NCBI RefSeq assembly: GCF_014645835.1
Contig: NZ_BMMM01000008.1
Span: 116,900-180,899 of the forward strand
Reading direction: 5' to 3'
Origin: Streptomyces albiflavescens
GTDB taxonomy: Bacteria; Actinomycetota; Actinomycetes; Streptomycetales; Streptomycetaceae
Length of the DNA: 64,000 bases
Shown here: one piece after another, positions 7,406-15,474 of the stretch
Position numbering within the stretch: position 1 is the first letter of the stretch
Layout: every line of letters begins with the position of its first letter
The notes under the pieces: model-generated
The model's input: the letters and a program-made list of their open reading frames with translations, nothing else
Told to the model about the DNA's origin: nothing
Database searches by the model: none
Made by a program: the position numbers and the translations under genes

Positions 7406-10013
7406 GATCCCCTTCGGCGACTGGGTCAACGACACGGTCGACTGGCTGCTGCACCACATGGCGTGGCTCTTCGACTTCTTCAAGACCGTCTTCCAGGGCA
7501 CCTACGAGGGTATCGACGCCGTCCTCCAGGCCCCTGAACCGCTCCTTCTCGCGGGCATCTTCGCGGTGATCGCGTTCTGGCTGCGCGGCACCTCCGCCGG
7601 TGTCCTCGCCTTCGTGGGATTCGCCTTCATCGACTCCCTCGAACTGTGGGAGGACGCGATGGTGACCCTCTCGCTCGTCCTGGTGGCGACGATCATCGCG
7701 CTCGTCGTCTCCGTGCCCGTGGGCATCTGGGCCGCGCGCTCCGACCGGGTCAGCGGCATCGTCCGGCCCGTGCTCGACTTCATGCAGACGCTGCCCGCGA
7801 TGATCTACCTCATCCCGGCCATCCTGTTCTTCGGCACCGGCGCCCCCGCGGGCATCGTCGCCACCCTGATCTTCGCGCTGGCCCCCGGCGTCCGCATGAC
7901 CGAGCTCGGCATCCGCCAGGTCGACAAGGAACTCGTCGAGGCCGCCGACGCTTTCGGCACCACACCCCGCAACACCCTGCTGCGCATCCAGCTCCCGCTG
8001 GCCCTGCCCACTGTCATGGCCGGCGTCAACCAGGTCATCATGCTGGGCCTGTCCATGGCCGCCATCGCGGGCATGGTCGGCACCGGAGGCCTCGGCGGCG
8101 ACGTCAACGAGGCCATCGGCCAGCTGAACGTCGGCCTCGGCTCCGAGGCGGGCGTCGCCATCGTGATCCTGGCCATCTATCTGGACCGCATGACCAGCGC
8201 CCTGGGCACCCAGGTCTCCCCGCTCGGCCGCCGCGCGGCCGCCAAGCTGCGCGCCGCGCAGGGCCTGAGGATCTGGTCCTACCGCCCCCAGCCCGTCGTG
8301 GCCATGGTCGGCGTGGTGGTGCTCGCCCTGGTCGCCGGCGGGATGGGCATCTTCGGTTCCGCCACCGGGGAGTCCACCGCGGCCGACGGCGAGAACGTCG
8401 GCCAGGGCAAGAAGGTCACCATCGGCTACATCCCGTGGGACGAGGGCGTCGCCTCCACCTTCCTGTGGAAGGAGATCCTGGAGCAGCGCGGCTTCCAGGT
8501 CGACACCAAGCAGTACGACGCGGGTCCGCTCTACACCTCCCTCGCCCAGGGCGACATCGACTTCGAGACGGACTCCTGGCTGCCGACCACGCATGAGCAG
8601 TACTGGAAGAAGTACGGCAAGCAGCTCGACGACCTGGGCTCCTGGTACGGCCCGACGTCCCTGGAGCTGACCGTCCCCTCGTACATGAAGGACGTCAACT
8701 CCCTGGAGGACCTCAAGGGCAAGTCCGGCACCTTCGGCGGCAAGATCACCGGCATCGAGTCCAGCGCCGGAATGATGAGCCTGCTCAAGAGCAAGGTCCT
8801 GGGGGAGTACGGCCTCGACAAGGAGTACAAGGTCGTCGACAGCTCCACGCCCGCCATGCTGGCCGAGCTGAAGCGCGCGTACGCCCAGCAGGAGCCGATC
8901 GTCGTCACCCTCTGGTCGCCGCACTGGGCGTACAGCGACTACAAGCTGAAGAAGCTCAAGGACCCGAAGGGCGCCTGGGGCAAGGGCGACGGAGTGCACA
9001 CCCTCTCCCGCAAGGGCTTCGCCCAGGACAACCCGGTCGTCGGGAAGTGGCTCAAGGACTTCCGGATGACCGAGAAGCAACTCACCGGCCTGGAAGCCGA
9101 GATCAACCAGGCCGGGAAGGGCAAGCAGCAGGACGCCGTGCGCGCCTGGCTGAAGAACAACCCGGGCGTCGTCGACAAGCTGGCCCCGGTCAAGAGCTCC
9201 GCGGCCACCTCCCCGGCCGAGGCGAAGCGCGCGCTGGACGTCGCCTGGTTCCCCTGGGACGAGGACGTCGCCGTCACCTATCTGTGGAAGAACGTCCTGG
9301 CCCGGCGCGGCTACACGCTGAACCTCAAGCAGATGGACGTCGGCCCCGTCTACACGGGTCTGGCCTCGGGCGACCTCGACCTCAACTTCGACGCGTGGCT
9401 GCCCTACGCCCAGGCGAACTACTGGGATCAGCACAAGAACGACCTGAGAGATCTCGGCACTTGGTACCGGCCGACCTCCCTGGAGATCGCGGTGCCCTCG
9501 TATGTGAAGGACGTCAAGTCCCTCGCCGACCTCAAGGGCAAGGCCGGCACCTTCGGCGGGAAGATCATCGGCATCGAACCGGGCACAGGCGAGATGAACC
9601 TCCTCAAGACGAAGGTGCTTCCGGGCTACGGCCTGGACAAGGAGTACAAGGTCGTCGACGGCTCCACGCCCGCGATGCTGGCCGAGCTGAAGCGCGCCTA
9701 CGCCAAGAAGCAGCCGGTCGCCGTCGTCCTGTGGTCCCCGCACTGGGCCTACAGCGAGTACAAGCTCACCAAGCTCGCGGACGACAAGAAGCTGTTCGGT
9801 GAGGGCAACACGATCCGCACCATCTCCAGCGCGAAGTTCCCCGGCCGGTATCCGCAGCTGACCAAGTGGATCAAGAACTTCAGGATGAGCGAGGCCGAAC
9901 TCGGCAGCCTGGAGAGCGAGATCAAGCAGCGCGGCCAGGGGCACGAGGAGGACGCCGTCGCCGCGTGGCTGAAGGAGCACCCGGACATGGTGGAGCGGAT
10001 GACTCCGCAGTAG
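7398..10013 (+). CDS. Betaine-type ABC permease fused to two tandem substrate-binding domains
   Basis: An 871-residue fusion. Residues 50-310 form the ProW/OpuAB-like permease with the coupling loop EAADAFGTTPRNTLLRIQLP. A membrane anchor near residues 305-325 is followed by two OpuAC-type binding domains at about 337-605 and 612-868. Both domains keep the aromatic ligand cage (IPWDEG or FPWDED, then SWLP or AWLP, then WSPHWAY). Their mutual similarity is very high, even at DNA level around 8815-8890 and 9640-9715, which suggests recent duplication or gene conversion. With the upstream ATPase it forms a complete importer whose binding proteins are tethered to the channel, as in other substrate-binding-domain fusions. 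Substrates are probably quaternary ammonium compounds. Confidence 0.92.
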   Translation: MPRIPFGDWVNDTVDWLLHHMAWLFDFFKTVFQGTYEGIDAVLQAPEPLLLAGIFAVIAFWLRGTSAGVLAFVGFAFIDSLELWEDAMVTLSLVLVATIIALVVSVPVGIWAARSDRVSGIVRPVLDFMQTLPAMIYLIPAILFFGTGAPAGIVATLIFALAPGVRMTELGIRQVDKELVEAADAFGTTPRNTLLRIQLPLALPTVMAGVNQVIMLGLSMAAIAGMVGTGGLGGDVNEAIGQLNVGLGSEAGVAIVILAIYLDRMTSALGTQVSPLGRRAAAKLRAAQGLRIWSYRPQPVVAMVGVVVLALVAGGMGIFGSATGESTAADGENVGQGKKVTIGYIPWDEGVASTFLWKEILEQRGFQVDTKQYDAGPLYTSLAQGDIDFETDSWLPTTHEQYWKKYGKQLDDLGSWYGPTSLELTVPSYMKDVNSLEDLKGKSGTFGGKITGIESSAGMMSLLKSKVLGEYGLDKEYKVVDSSTPAMLAELKRAYAQQEPIVVTLWSPHWAYSDYKLKKLKDPKGAWGKGDGVHTLSRKGFAQDNPVVGKWLKDFRMTEKQLTGLEAEINQAGKGKQQDAVRAWLKNNPGVVDKLAPVKSSAATSPAEAKRALDVAWFPWDEDVAVTYLWKNVLARRGYTLNLKQMDVGPVYTGLASGDLDLNFDAWLPYAQANYWDQHKNDLRDLGTWYRPTSLEIAVPSYVKDVKSLADLKGKAGTFGGKIIGIEPGTGEMNLLKTKVLPGYGLDKEYKVVDGSTPAMLAELKRAYAKKQPVAVVLWSPHWAYSEYKLTKLADDKKLFGEGNTIRTISSAKFPGRYPQLTKWIKNFRMSEAELGSLESEIKQRGQGHEEDAVAAWLKEHPDMVERMTPQ

Positions 10014-10029
10014 TACGCCGGCAGGTCCC

Positions 10030-10078
10030 GAGGGGTGGGTATCGCCGCACGGTTCGCGTGCGGCGATACCCACCCCTC
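10030..10078 (+). terminator. Strong intrinsic terminator of the betaine transporter operon
   Basis: A perfect 22-bp inverted repeat (10030-10051 with 10057-10078) has a 5-nt GTTCG loop and starts 17 bp after the permease stop. It is one of the longest perfect hairpins in the window. Confidence 0.9.
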
Positions 10079-10083
10079 ACGGC

Positions 10084-10661
10084 GTCCCCAGGGCCCGCGA
10101 GGATTCCGTACGTCCACCACACGCGCCTCGGCGACGGCCGTTTCCACGCGGCCCTCGCCACCTCCGCCGACCTGCGCGCCCGGACCCGCCCCGCAGGTCC
10201 GCCGGCCGCCGCCTCCGAGGCCGCGGCCGAGACCACCGCGCCGGCCGACTTCGGCGCGGGCACCGGCCGGCCCGCACTCGTGCCCGACGACACCGGTGGC
10301 TACGTACTGGCGTACGAGAAGGATCCGGACAACCACATCGCCGTACGCGGCTACGCCGATCTCGACGCCCTCCTGTCCGGCGACGCCGCCCATGGGTGCG
10401 ACGCCCCGCGCACCCTCTCGCGCTGTGCCGAGGGCACGCCGGACATCACCTCCGTGCACGACGGCACGGTCGAACTCACCGGCCACTACCGGGCCGAGTG
10501 CGACATGCACCGCCAACTCCGCGCCATGCTGGGGGACTTCACGACCGACGCCGCTCACCGATCCGGACGGGCATCCGGCCCTGCTGGTCAGCCTTTTCGT
10601 GCCGCGGGAGGGGGCGGCGCCCGGGGAGTCTGAGCGGCTCGTGCAGTGGCGAGAACTGTGA
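10084..10661 (+). pseudogene. Frameshifted remnant of a beta-propeller/GH43-like gene
   Basis: High-quality coding sequence begins without a start or signal peptide at about 10092 (RIPYVHHTRLGDGRFHAALA). It continues through YVLAYEKDPDNHIAVRGYAD and TLSRCAEGTPDI to DFTTDA near 10550. The meaningful frame then shifts to PDGHPALLVSLFVPREGA and ends at 10661. The sequence before the join belongs to the frame ending at 10633 and the sequence after it to the next frame, so at least one indel or small deletion has occurred, and the N-terminus is missing. The pattern of motifs resembles secreted five-bladed propeller glycosidase-like proteins. This family assignment is from memory and tentative. Confidence 0.55.
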
Positions 10662-10709
10662 CCCTCGCGCTCCTTCGATGTGTCAGCGATGTGACGGGTG
10701 CATGAAACG

Positions 10710-10737
10710 GTTTGCCGAACATGCGTAGGGTGCAAAC
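10710..10737. promoter_or_regulatory. Inverted repeat upstream of the XRE-cupin gene
   Basis: GTTTGC at 10710-10715 and GCAAAC at 10732-10737 form a spaced palindrome overlapping a possible -10 element TAGGGT at 10726-10731. It could be an autoregulatory site of the downstream HTH regulator. The arms are short, so the call is weak. Confidence 0.3.
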
Positions 10738-10811
10738 AACTCATCAGAAGTAGTGGACCGAAGAAGCCGAAGATTCAGCGGACCGACGACGCAAGGGAGG
10801 GAGCCGGAGCG

Positions 10812-11390
10812 ATGGGCGACCACAAAGAACAGCCCCTTCGGGTGGGCGCGGCCGTCCGGCGGCGGCGCCGGGCACTGGAGCTCACCCTTGCCGTCGTGGC
10901 CGAGCGCAGCGGCCTGTCGGTCCCCTTTCTCAGCCAGGTCGAGAACGAGCGGGCCCGGCCCAGCAAGAGCTCCCTGGAGAGAGTCGCCGACGCACTCGGT
11001 ACCACCGCCGGCGAGCTGCTTGCCGCCGCCGACCCGGCGTGCAGCGTCGACGTGGTGCGCGCGGACGGCGCGGATTTCACGCCCGAGGCTCGGGTGCGCC
11101 CCCTGGTGCGTGGTCACCACCAGTTGCACGCCACCGAGTTCACCGGTGACCACGAAGAGGGACGCGAACTCCAGCACCGCAACGACAAGTTGATGTACGT
11201 CGCCGACGGTGCCGTCGAGGTCGAGGCGGAGGGCTGCGCCCATCGCCTCGGACGCGGCGACACGCTGTATCTGACGGGCGGTGTGCGCCATCGGTGGCGG
11301 GCGACCGTGGCGGACACCCGGGTGATCGTCGTCGAGGTCGCCGACCACATCGACGCGGTGGAGGACCGGCACGGGTTCGGCAAGCGCTGA
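10812..11390 (+). CDS. XRE family regulator with cupin sensor domain
   Basis: A 192-residue transcription factor. Residues 10-65 form a lambda-repressor-like helix-turn-helix, seen in LTLAVVAERSGLSVPFLSQV followed by ENERARPSKSSLERVADALG. Residues 105-180 form a small cupin barrel, recognisable from NDKLMYVADGAVEVEAEG and GDTLYLTGGVRHRW, which would bind a small ligand. This domain order is common among regulators of amine and sugar metabolism. The ATG at 10812 is preceded by a purine-rich GGGAGGGAGCCGGAG stretch. The next gene starts 141 bp downstream, behind a weak hairpin, so the two are probably separate transcripts. The regulon is unknown. Confidence 0.87.
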   Translation: MGDHKEQPLRVGAAVRRRRRALELTLAVVAERSGLSVPFLSQVENERARPSKSSLERVADALGTTAGELLAAADPACSVDVVRADGADFTPEARVRPLVRGHHQLHATEFTGDHEEGRELQHRNDKLMYVADGAVEVEAEGCAHRLGRGDTLYLTGGVRHRWRATVADTRVIVVEVADHIDAVEDRHGFGKR

Positions 11391-11422
11391 CCCCTCCACG
11401 GAGGGCCGGTACGTCCAAGAGC

Positions 11423-11444
11423 CGGTACACCCTCGGGGGTACCG
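11423..11444. terminator. Weak hairpin after the XRE-cupin gene
   Basis: CGGTACACCC and GGGGGTACCG form a nearly perfect inverted repeat with one mismatch and a very short loop, about 30 bp after the regulator stop. It could end that transcript or be a palindromic protein-binding site. Confidence 0.35.
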
Positions 11445-11531
11445 AGCCGTCCGTTGAGGCCAGTACACCTTTGGGTGGCGCTGCCCCGTCCACGGCGGAT
11501 TCGTGCCGGGCGGCACTGCGATACTGACGCC

Positions 11532-12329
11532 ATGTCCGGCATCTCCGGTTACGCCTTCGACAACACCTCCGAGCACGCCGGCGGGCGCTTCGACGCCCTG
11601 GAGAGCTGCTACGACCCGGTGTCCTTCGCCCGCCTCGCCGACCTGGGCGTCGGCCCCGGGATGCGCTGTCTGGAGCTGGGCGGAGGCGGCGGCTCGGTCG
11701 CCGTCTGGCTCGCCGACCGGGTCGGCCCGACGGGTTCCGTCCTCGTCACCGACATCGAACCGCGCTGGATGGACGGCCTGCCCGGGCGCGCCAACCTGCG
11801 TGTCATACGGCACGACATCGGCGCGGAAGAGCTGCCGGAGGGCGGCTTCGACCTGATCCACGCCCGGCTCGTGCTGCTGCACGTGTCCGAACGCAATGCG
11901 GCCCTGGACCGCCTGGTGCGGGCGCTGCGCCCCGGCGGTCTGCTGGTCCTGGACGAGTTCGACTGCGGCTGGATCCCGGTGCTCGCGTCCCCCTCGCCCG
12001 GGTCGGCCGAACTGTTCGAGAAGACGCACGAGGCGGTGATGGGCATCATTACGGCGGCCGGCGCCGACATGCGCTGGGGCGCGCACGCGTATGCGGCGCT
12101 GCGCCGGGCCGGTCTGACCGACGTGGCGTCCGCCACGTACGCGGAATCCTGGCGCGGCGGCTCGCCGGGCGCCCGGTTGCATCAGATCAACATCCGCCAG
12201 CTCGGCGGCCGACTCGTCGAGGAGGGCCTGACGGAGGAGCAGCTCGAGCAATGTCTGCGCCTCCTGGACGACCCCGGCTTCGCCGTCAACTCGTATCCAT
12301 TGATCACGACTTGGGGCGTGCGGCCATGA
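11532..12329 (+). CDS. Class I SAM-dependent methyltransferase
   Basis: A 265-residue small-molecule methyltransferase with a Rossmann-like fold. Motif I MRCLELGGGGGSVAVWLADR is near residues 43-62, the acidic SAM-binding residue is in VLVTDIEP, and LPEGGFDLIHARLVLLH is the post-motif region, followed by LRPGGLLVLDEFD. The N-terminal YAFDN and RFDALE segment is typical of a streptomycete family acting on unknown metabolites. The ATG at 11532 follows a change in codon bias. The last codons overlap the next gene by ATGA, so it is translationally coupled to the metal-receptor-like protein. The substrate is not predictable. Confidence 0.85.
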   Translation: MSGISGYAFDNTSEHAGGRFDALESCYDPVSFARLADLGVGPGMRCLELGGGGGSVAVWLADRVGPTGSVLVTDIEPRWMDGLPGRANLRVIRHDIGAEELPEGGFDLIHARLVLLHVSERNAALDRLVRALRPGGLLVLDEFDCGWIPVLASPSPGSAELFEKTHEAVMGIITAAGADMRWGAHAYAALRRAGLTDVASATYAESWRGGSPGARLHQINIRQLGGRLVEEGLTEEQLEQCLRLLDDPGFAVNSYPLITTWGVRP

Positions 12330-13060
12330 CGCGTTCCCTGCCTCGCGTGGTGTCGCTCGTACCCTCGCTCACGGAGGCGGTGGCCGTCTCCGTACCCGGT
12401 GCCCTGGTCGGCGCGACGGACTGGTGCAGCCATCCCGCGGATCTCGAAGTCGTACGGATCGGGGGCACCAAGAATCCCCAGGTCGACAGGATCGTGCGGC
12501 TCGCCCCCGACCTGGTCGTCGCCAACGAGGAGGAGAACCGCGAGCCCGATCTGACCGCCTTGCGTCAGGCGGGCATCGACGTACTGGTCACCGAGGTGCG
12601 GGATGTGCCGAGTGCCTTCCGGGAACTGGAGCGGGTACTGGGCGCGTGCGGGGCGGCGAAGCGGCCGCGCTGGCTCGACGAGGCGGAGACGGCGTGGGCC
12701 GAGCTGCCCGCTCCCGACCTCCGTACGACCGCGATCGTGCCGATCTGGCGGCGGCCCTGGATGGTCCTCGGCCGGGACACCTTCGCCGGGGACGTGCTGG
12801 CCCGGCTGGGCGTGGACAACGTGTACGCGCGTCACGAGGACCGCTACCCCCGCATCCCGCTCCCCGAGCTCAGGGCGGCGGACCCGGACCTGGTGGTGCT
12901 GCCCGACGAGCCGTACCGCTTCACCGCCGACGACGGCCCCGAGGCCTTCGAGGGCGTGCCCTGCGCTTTGGTCGACGGTCGCCAACTGACCTGGTACGGG
13001 CCCTCGTTGGCGCAGGCACCCCGTCTGCTCAGCGAGGCGCTGCGAGCAGCTCGCCGCTGA
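12326..13060 (+). CDS. Helical backbone metal receptor (TroA/BtuF-like fold), cytoplasmic
   Basis: A 244-residue protein of the class III periplasmic-binding fold used for B12 and ferric siderophores. Its opening RVVSLVPSLTEAVAV is the classic beginning of the BtuF-like domain. The second lobe includes VPIWRRPWMVLGRDTFAGDV and WYGPSLAQAPRLL. Unlike transporter-linked relatives there is no signal peptide or lipobox, so this member is probably cytoplasmic and not part of an importer. Streptomycete homologues are annotated as helical backbone metal receptors of unknown role. It overlaps the methyltransferase by 4 bp, and its 3' end overlaps the convergent TDT transporter gene by 32 bp. Confidence 0.82.
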   Translation: MTRSLPRVVSLVPSLTEAVAVSVPGALVGATDWCSHPADLEVVRIGGTKNPQVDRIVRLAPDLVVANEEENREPDLTALRQAGIDVLVTEVRDVPSAFRELERVLGACGAAKRPRWLDEAETAWAELPAPDLRTTAIVPIWRRPWMVLGRDTFAGDVLARLGVDNVYARHEDRYPRIPLPELRAADPDLVVLPDEPYRFTADDGPEAFEGVPCALVDGRQLTWYGPSLAQAPRLLSEALRAARR

Positions 13061-14144
13061 CCAGACCGCGGGCCGTGCGGACGCCGGCCACGGACCAGGC
13101 GGCCACGAGCAGTACGTACAGGGCGACCGCGAGCACCTCGAAGGCGACGAGCCCCGTGTGCCGGGCCAGCGCCTCGGCGCCGGTCACACAGGTCCCGACC
13201 GGGAAAGTGAACGCCCACCAGGTCATCGCGAAGCCCATGCCCCGGCGGCGGGCCCGCAGCACCATCGCTGCCGCCAGTCCCAGCCACAGCAGCGCGAAGC
13301 CCATCACGGGGACGCCGTAGAGGACGGCGAGGGTGCCGAAGCCCTGCTCGTAGGGTGCGGGCACCACGCCGGGTGCGAAGTCCGCGAACTTGCCGACGGC
13401 GGTGGTCGACTGGCCCAGCGGGCCGAGCACGAGGAACAGGGCCGGGGTGAGCGCGAGCGGCAGCGGACCCGTGGTGATGAGCCGCGCGAGGATCATCGGC
13501 ATCATCACCATGACGGCGAGCAGGCTCAGCCCGAACATCGCGACACAGGCGAACAACAGGGTCTCCCGCGGCTGCCCGGCGGGGAGATGGGGGACGAGCG
13601 GGGGGCCGAGGGCCGCCGAGACCATGGGGGCGACGAGGGGGAGCAGCCATACGGGGCTGGCCTGGCCGGGCTCGATGCGGTGGCGGACGACCATGAGGTA
13701 CGGAACGGCCACGGCGGCGACGAGCCCGATCGCGGTTCCGGCGCTGAACAGGACGAAGTCCAGGGCGACCGCCGTTCGTGTCCCGATCCAGTCCTGGCCG
13801 ACGACCAGGGCGCCGCCGCCGACGGCCAGCAGTGCCATCGAGAGGCAGCCGTAGAAGGGGGCCACGGCCGGATCGAGGAGGTGTGCGCGGGCCTGGTCGC
13901 GGTGGTACGCCCAGTGCAGGGCGCGGGCGGCAAGCAGGGCCAGGAGGATCGTCAGCGAGAGCGCCCATACGGCCGTGCAGGCGGTTCGCAGACCCGGCAC
14001 GTGCCCGGGAAGTCCGGCGCCCGCTGTCGCCACGATCGCGGTGCCCATCACTGAGGCGTACCAGTTCGGACCGAGGTGCCGGACGGCGGCGGCGCGGGAG
14101 GTACCCGCCTTGCGGAGGGTGAAGGGCTGGGCTGCGGTGACCAT
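13029..14144 (-). CDS. TDT family transporter (tellurite-resistance/C4-dicarboxylate type)
   Basis: A 371-residue membrane protein with about ten hydrophobic segments, of the TehA/Mae1/SLAC1 superfamily (TDT family), which moves anions such as dicarboxylates or sulfite. The opening LGPNWYASVMGTAIVATAG is the family's hallmark first helix. The glycine/proline-rich segments VLGPLGQSTTAVGKFADFAP and AMTWWAFTFPVGTCVTGAEA match the family pattern. The ATG at 14144 begins the conserved region, although the open frame extends upstream. It is divergent from the LysR regulator at 14392, which is therefore the likely regulator. Its 3' end overlaps the convergent metal-receptor gene. Confidence 0.85.
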   Translation of the reverse strand: MVTAAQPFTLRKAGTSRAAAVRHLGPNWYASVMGTAIVATAGAGLPGHVPGLRTACTAVWALSLTILLALLAARALHWAYHRDQARAHLLDPAVAPFYGCLSMALLAVGGGALVVGQDWIGTRTAVALDFVLFSAGTAIGLVAAVAVPYLMVVRHRIEPGQASPVWLLPLVAPMVSAALGPPLVPHLPAGQPRETLLFACVAMFGLSLLAVMVMMPMILARLITTGPLPLALTPALFLVLGPLGQSTTAVGKFADFAPGVVPAPYEQGFGTLAVLYGVPVMGFALLWLGLAAAMVLRARRRGMGFAMTWWAFTFPVGTCVTGAEALARHTGLVAFEVLAVALYVLLVAAWSVAGVRTARGLVSGELLAAPR

Positions 14145-14262
14145 GCGTCCACGGTCGCGCGATGATGCGGTGCCCACCAGGGAGCATGGTTCTATGAGGA
14201 CATAAGCTGGGTTTATGGGTAAGGCGGAAGAGGCGGCACGGGCGACAGGGAAAGGGCCGACC

Positions 14263-14367
14263 GGAACAGGGGTGGTCGGGACAGGACCTGCCGGGACAGG
14301 ACCTGCCGGGACAGGACCTGCCGGGACTGAGCCGGTCGGTACGGGACCGGTCGGAACGGGGCCGGTC
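14263..14367 (+). repeat. 15-bp tandem repeat (seven units) upstream of the LysR gene
   Basis: GGGACAGGACCTGCC is repeated perfectly three times (14278-14322), with one diverged unit before and three after. The array is open in the LysR frame and would encode GTGPA/GTGPV pentapeptides if translated. About a third of codons in this stretch end in A or T, unlike real genes here, so I regard it as leader DNA rather than protein. Confidence 0.8.
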
Positions 14368-14391
14368 GGGAGCAGGGGCGAGGAGCCGGCC

Positions 14392-15288
14392 GTGATCGGG
14401 ATCGCGCACCGGGTGCCGGATCTGGGCGCGCTGGAGCTGTTGCTGGCCGTGGCACGCCTCGGGAGTCTGGGGCGAGCCGCACGCGAACTGGGGATCACTC
14501 AGCCGGCGGCCAGCAGCCGTATCCGCTCCATGGAGCGGCAGCTCGGGGTGGCGCTCGTCGACCGCTCACCGCGCGGGTCCCGGCTCACCGACGCGGGGGC
14601 GCTCGTCACGGACTGGGCGCGGCGGGTGGTGGAGGCGGCCGAGGCATTCGACGCCGGGGCGCAGGCGCTGCGGGACCGTCGGGACTCGCGGCTCCGGGTG
14701 GCGGCGAGCATGACGATCGCGGAGTATCTGCTCCCTGGCTGGCTGATCGCGCTGCGCGCGCAGCGGCCCGACACGGCGGTGTCGCTCCTCGCCGGGAACT
14801 CCGCCGCCGTCGCGGAGCGTCTTCTCGCCGGCGAGGCGGATCTCGGCTTCGTCGAGGGCCTCTCGGTTCCGGCGGGCCTGGACTCGGCGACCATCGCCCA
14901 CGACCGGCTGATCGTCGTGACGGCGCCCGGGCACCCGTGGGCGCGTCGCCGCTCGCCCCTGTCCGCCGCGGAGCTCGCGGCTACGCGGCTCATCCTTCGC
15001 GAGGAGGGGTCGGGCACGCGTCAAGTCCTCGACACGGCGCTCGGCGGTCTCGCCCGCCCGCTCATCGAGCTCTCCTCGACCACGGCGGTCAAGGCGTCGG
15101 CGGTCAGCGGTGCCGGACCCGCCGTCCTCAGCGAGCTGGCCCTCGGCGAGGAGCTCTCCGCCCATCGCCTGGTGACCATCCCGCTGGCCGACGTCCAACT
15201 CGACCGCGCCCTGCGGGCGGTCTGGCCGACGGGGCATCGACCCACCGGCCCGGCCCGCGACCTGCTGTCGCTGACACGCGGGGTGTAG
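14392..15288 (+). CDS. LysR family transcriptional regulator
   Basis: A 298-residue LysR-type regulator, the normal family length. The winged HTH covers residues 10-68 (LLLAVARLGSLGRAARELG, then ITQPAASSRIRSMERQLG). The effector domain follows from about residue 95 (LRVAASMTIAEYLLPGWL) and ends with the usual C-terminal lobe. I use the GTG at 14392, which has a GAGGAG ribosome binding site. An in-frame ATG at 14215 would add 59 residues of GTGPA repeats with poor codon bias and no good ribosome binding site. It is divergent from the TDT transporter gene and probably controls it. The co-inducer is unknown. Confidence 0.88.
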   Translation: MIGIAHRVPDLGALELLLAVARLGSLGRAARELGITQPAASSRIRSMERQLGVALVDRSPRGSRLTDAGALVTDWARRVVEAAEAFDAGAQALRDRRDSRLRVAASMTIAEYLLPGWLIALRAQRPDTAVSLLAGNSAAVAERLLAGEADLGFVEGLSVPAGLDSATIAHDRLIVVTAPGHPWARRRSPLSAAELAATRLILREEGSGTRQVLDTALGGLARPLIELSSTTAVKASAVSGAGPAVLSELALGEELSAHRLVTIPLADVQLDRALRAVWPTGHRPTGPARDLLSLTRGV

Positions 15289-15307
15289 TGGCCGGGTGGG
15301 GTTTCTT

Positions 15308-15450
15308 CGCCCCCTCCGCCCCTGCCCGTCCCGTACCAGGCCCTCGGCTGCGGGCCGGTGGGGGTTGTTCGCGCAGTTCCCCGCGCCCCTCCAGGGACGC
15401 AGCCCCCAGGTACGGGAACGGGCAGGGGCGCAGGGGGCGGAACAACCCCC
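15308..15450. repeat. Two interleaved inverted repeats (pseudoknot-like) with dispersed streptomycete motif
   Basis: A 30-31 nt inverted repeat (15308-15337 with 15409-15439, one mismatch and one bulge) encloses a loop. That loop contains GGGGGTTGTTC at 15360-15370, whose perfect complement GAACAACCCCC is at 15440-15450, outside the first stem. The two pairings interleave, as in an H-type pseudoknot. The loop also holds GCGCAGTTCCCCGCGCCCCT, a motif very common between streptomycete genes. The element lies between convergent genes and probably ends both transcripts. Confidence 0.75.
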
Positions 15451-15474
15451 TGCCCCGCACCCACGTCCGGTGGC

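Noticed and set aside
7236..10073. 945-codon open frame antisense to the betaine permease fusion
   Set aside because: Composition is low-complexity Gly/Val/Asp/Leu with no motifs; the sense strand encodes a clear transporter with repeats that explain the repeated antisense sequence.
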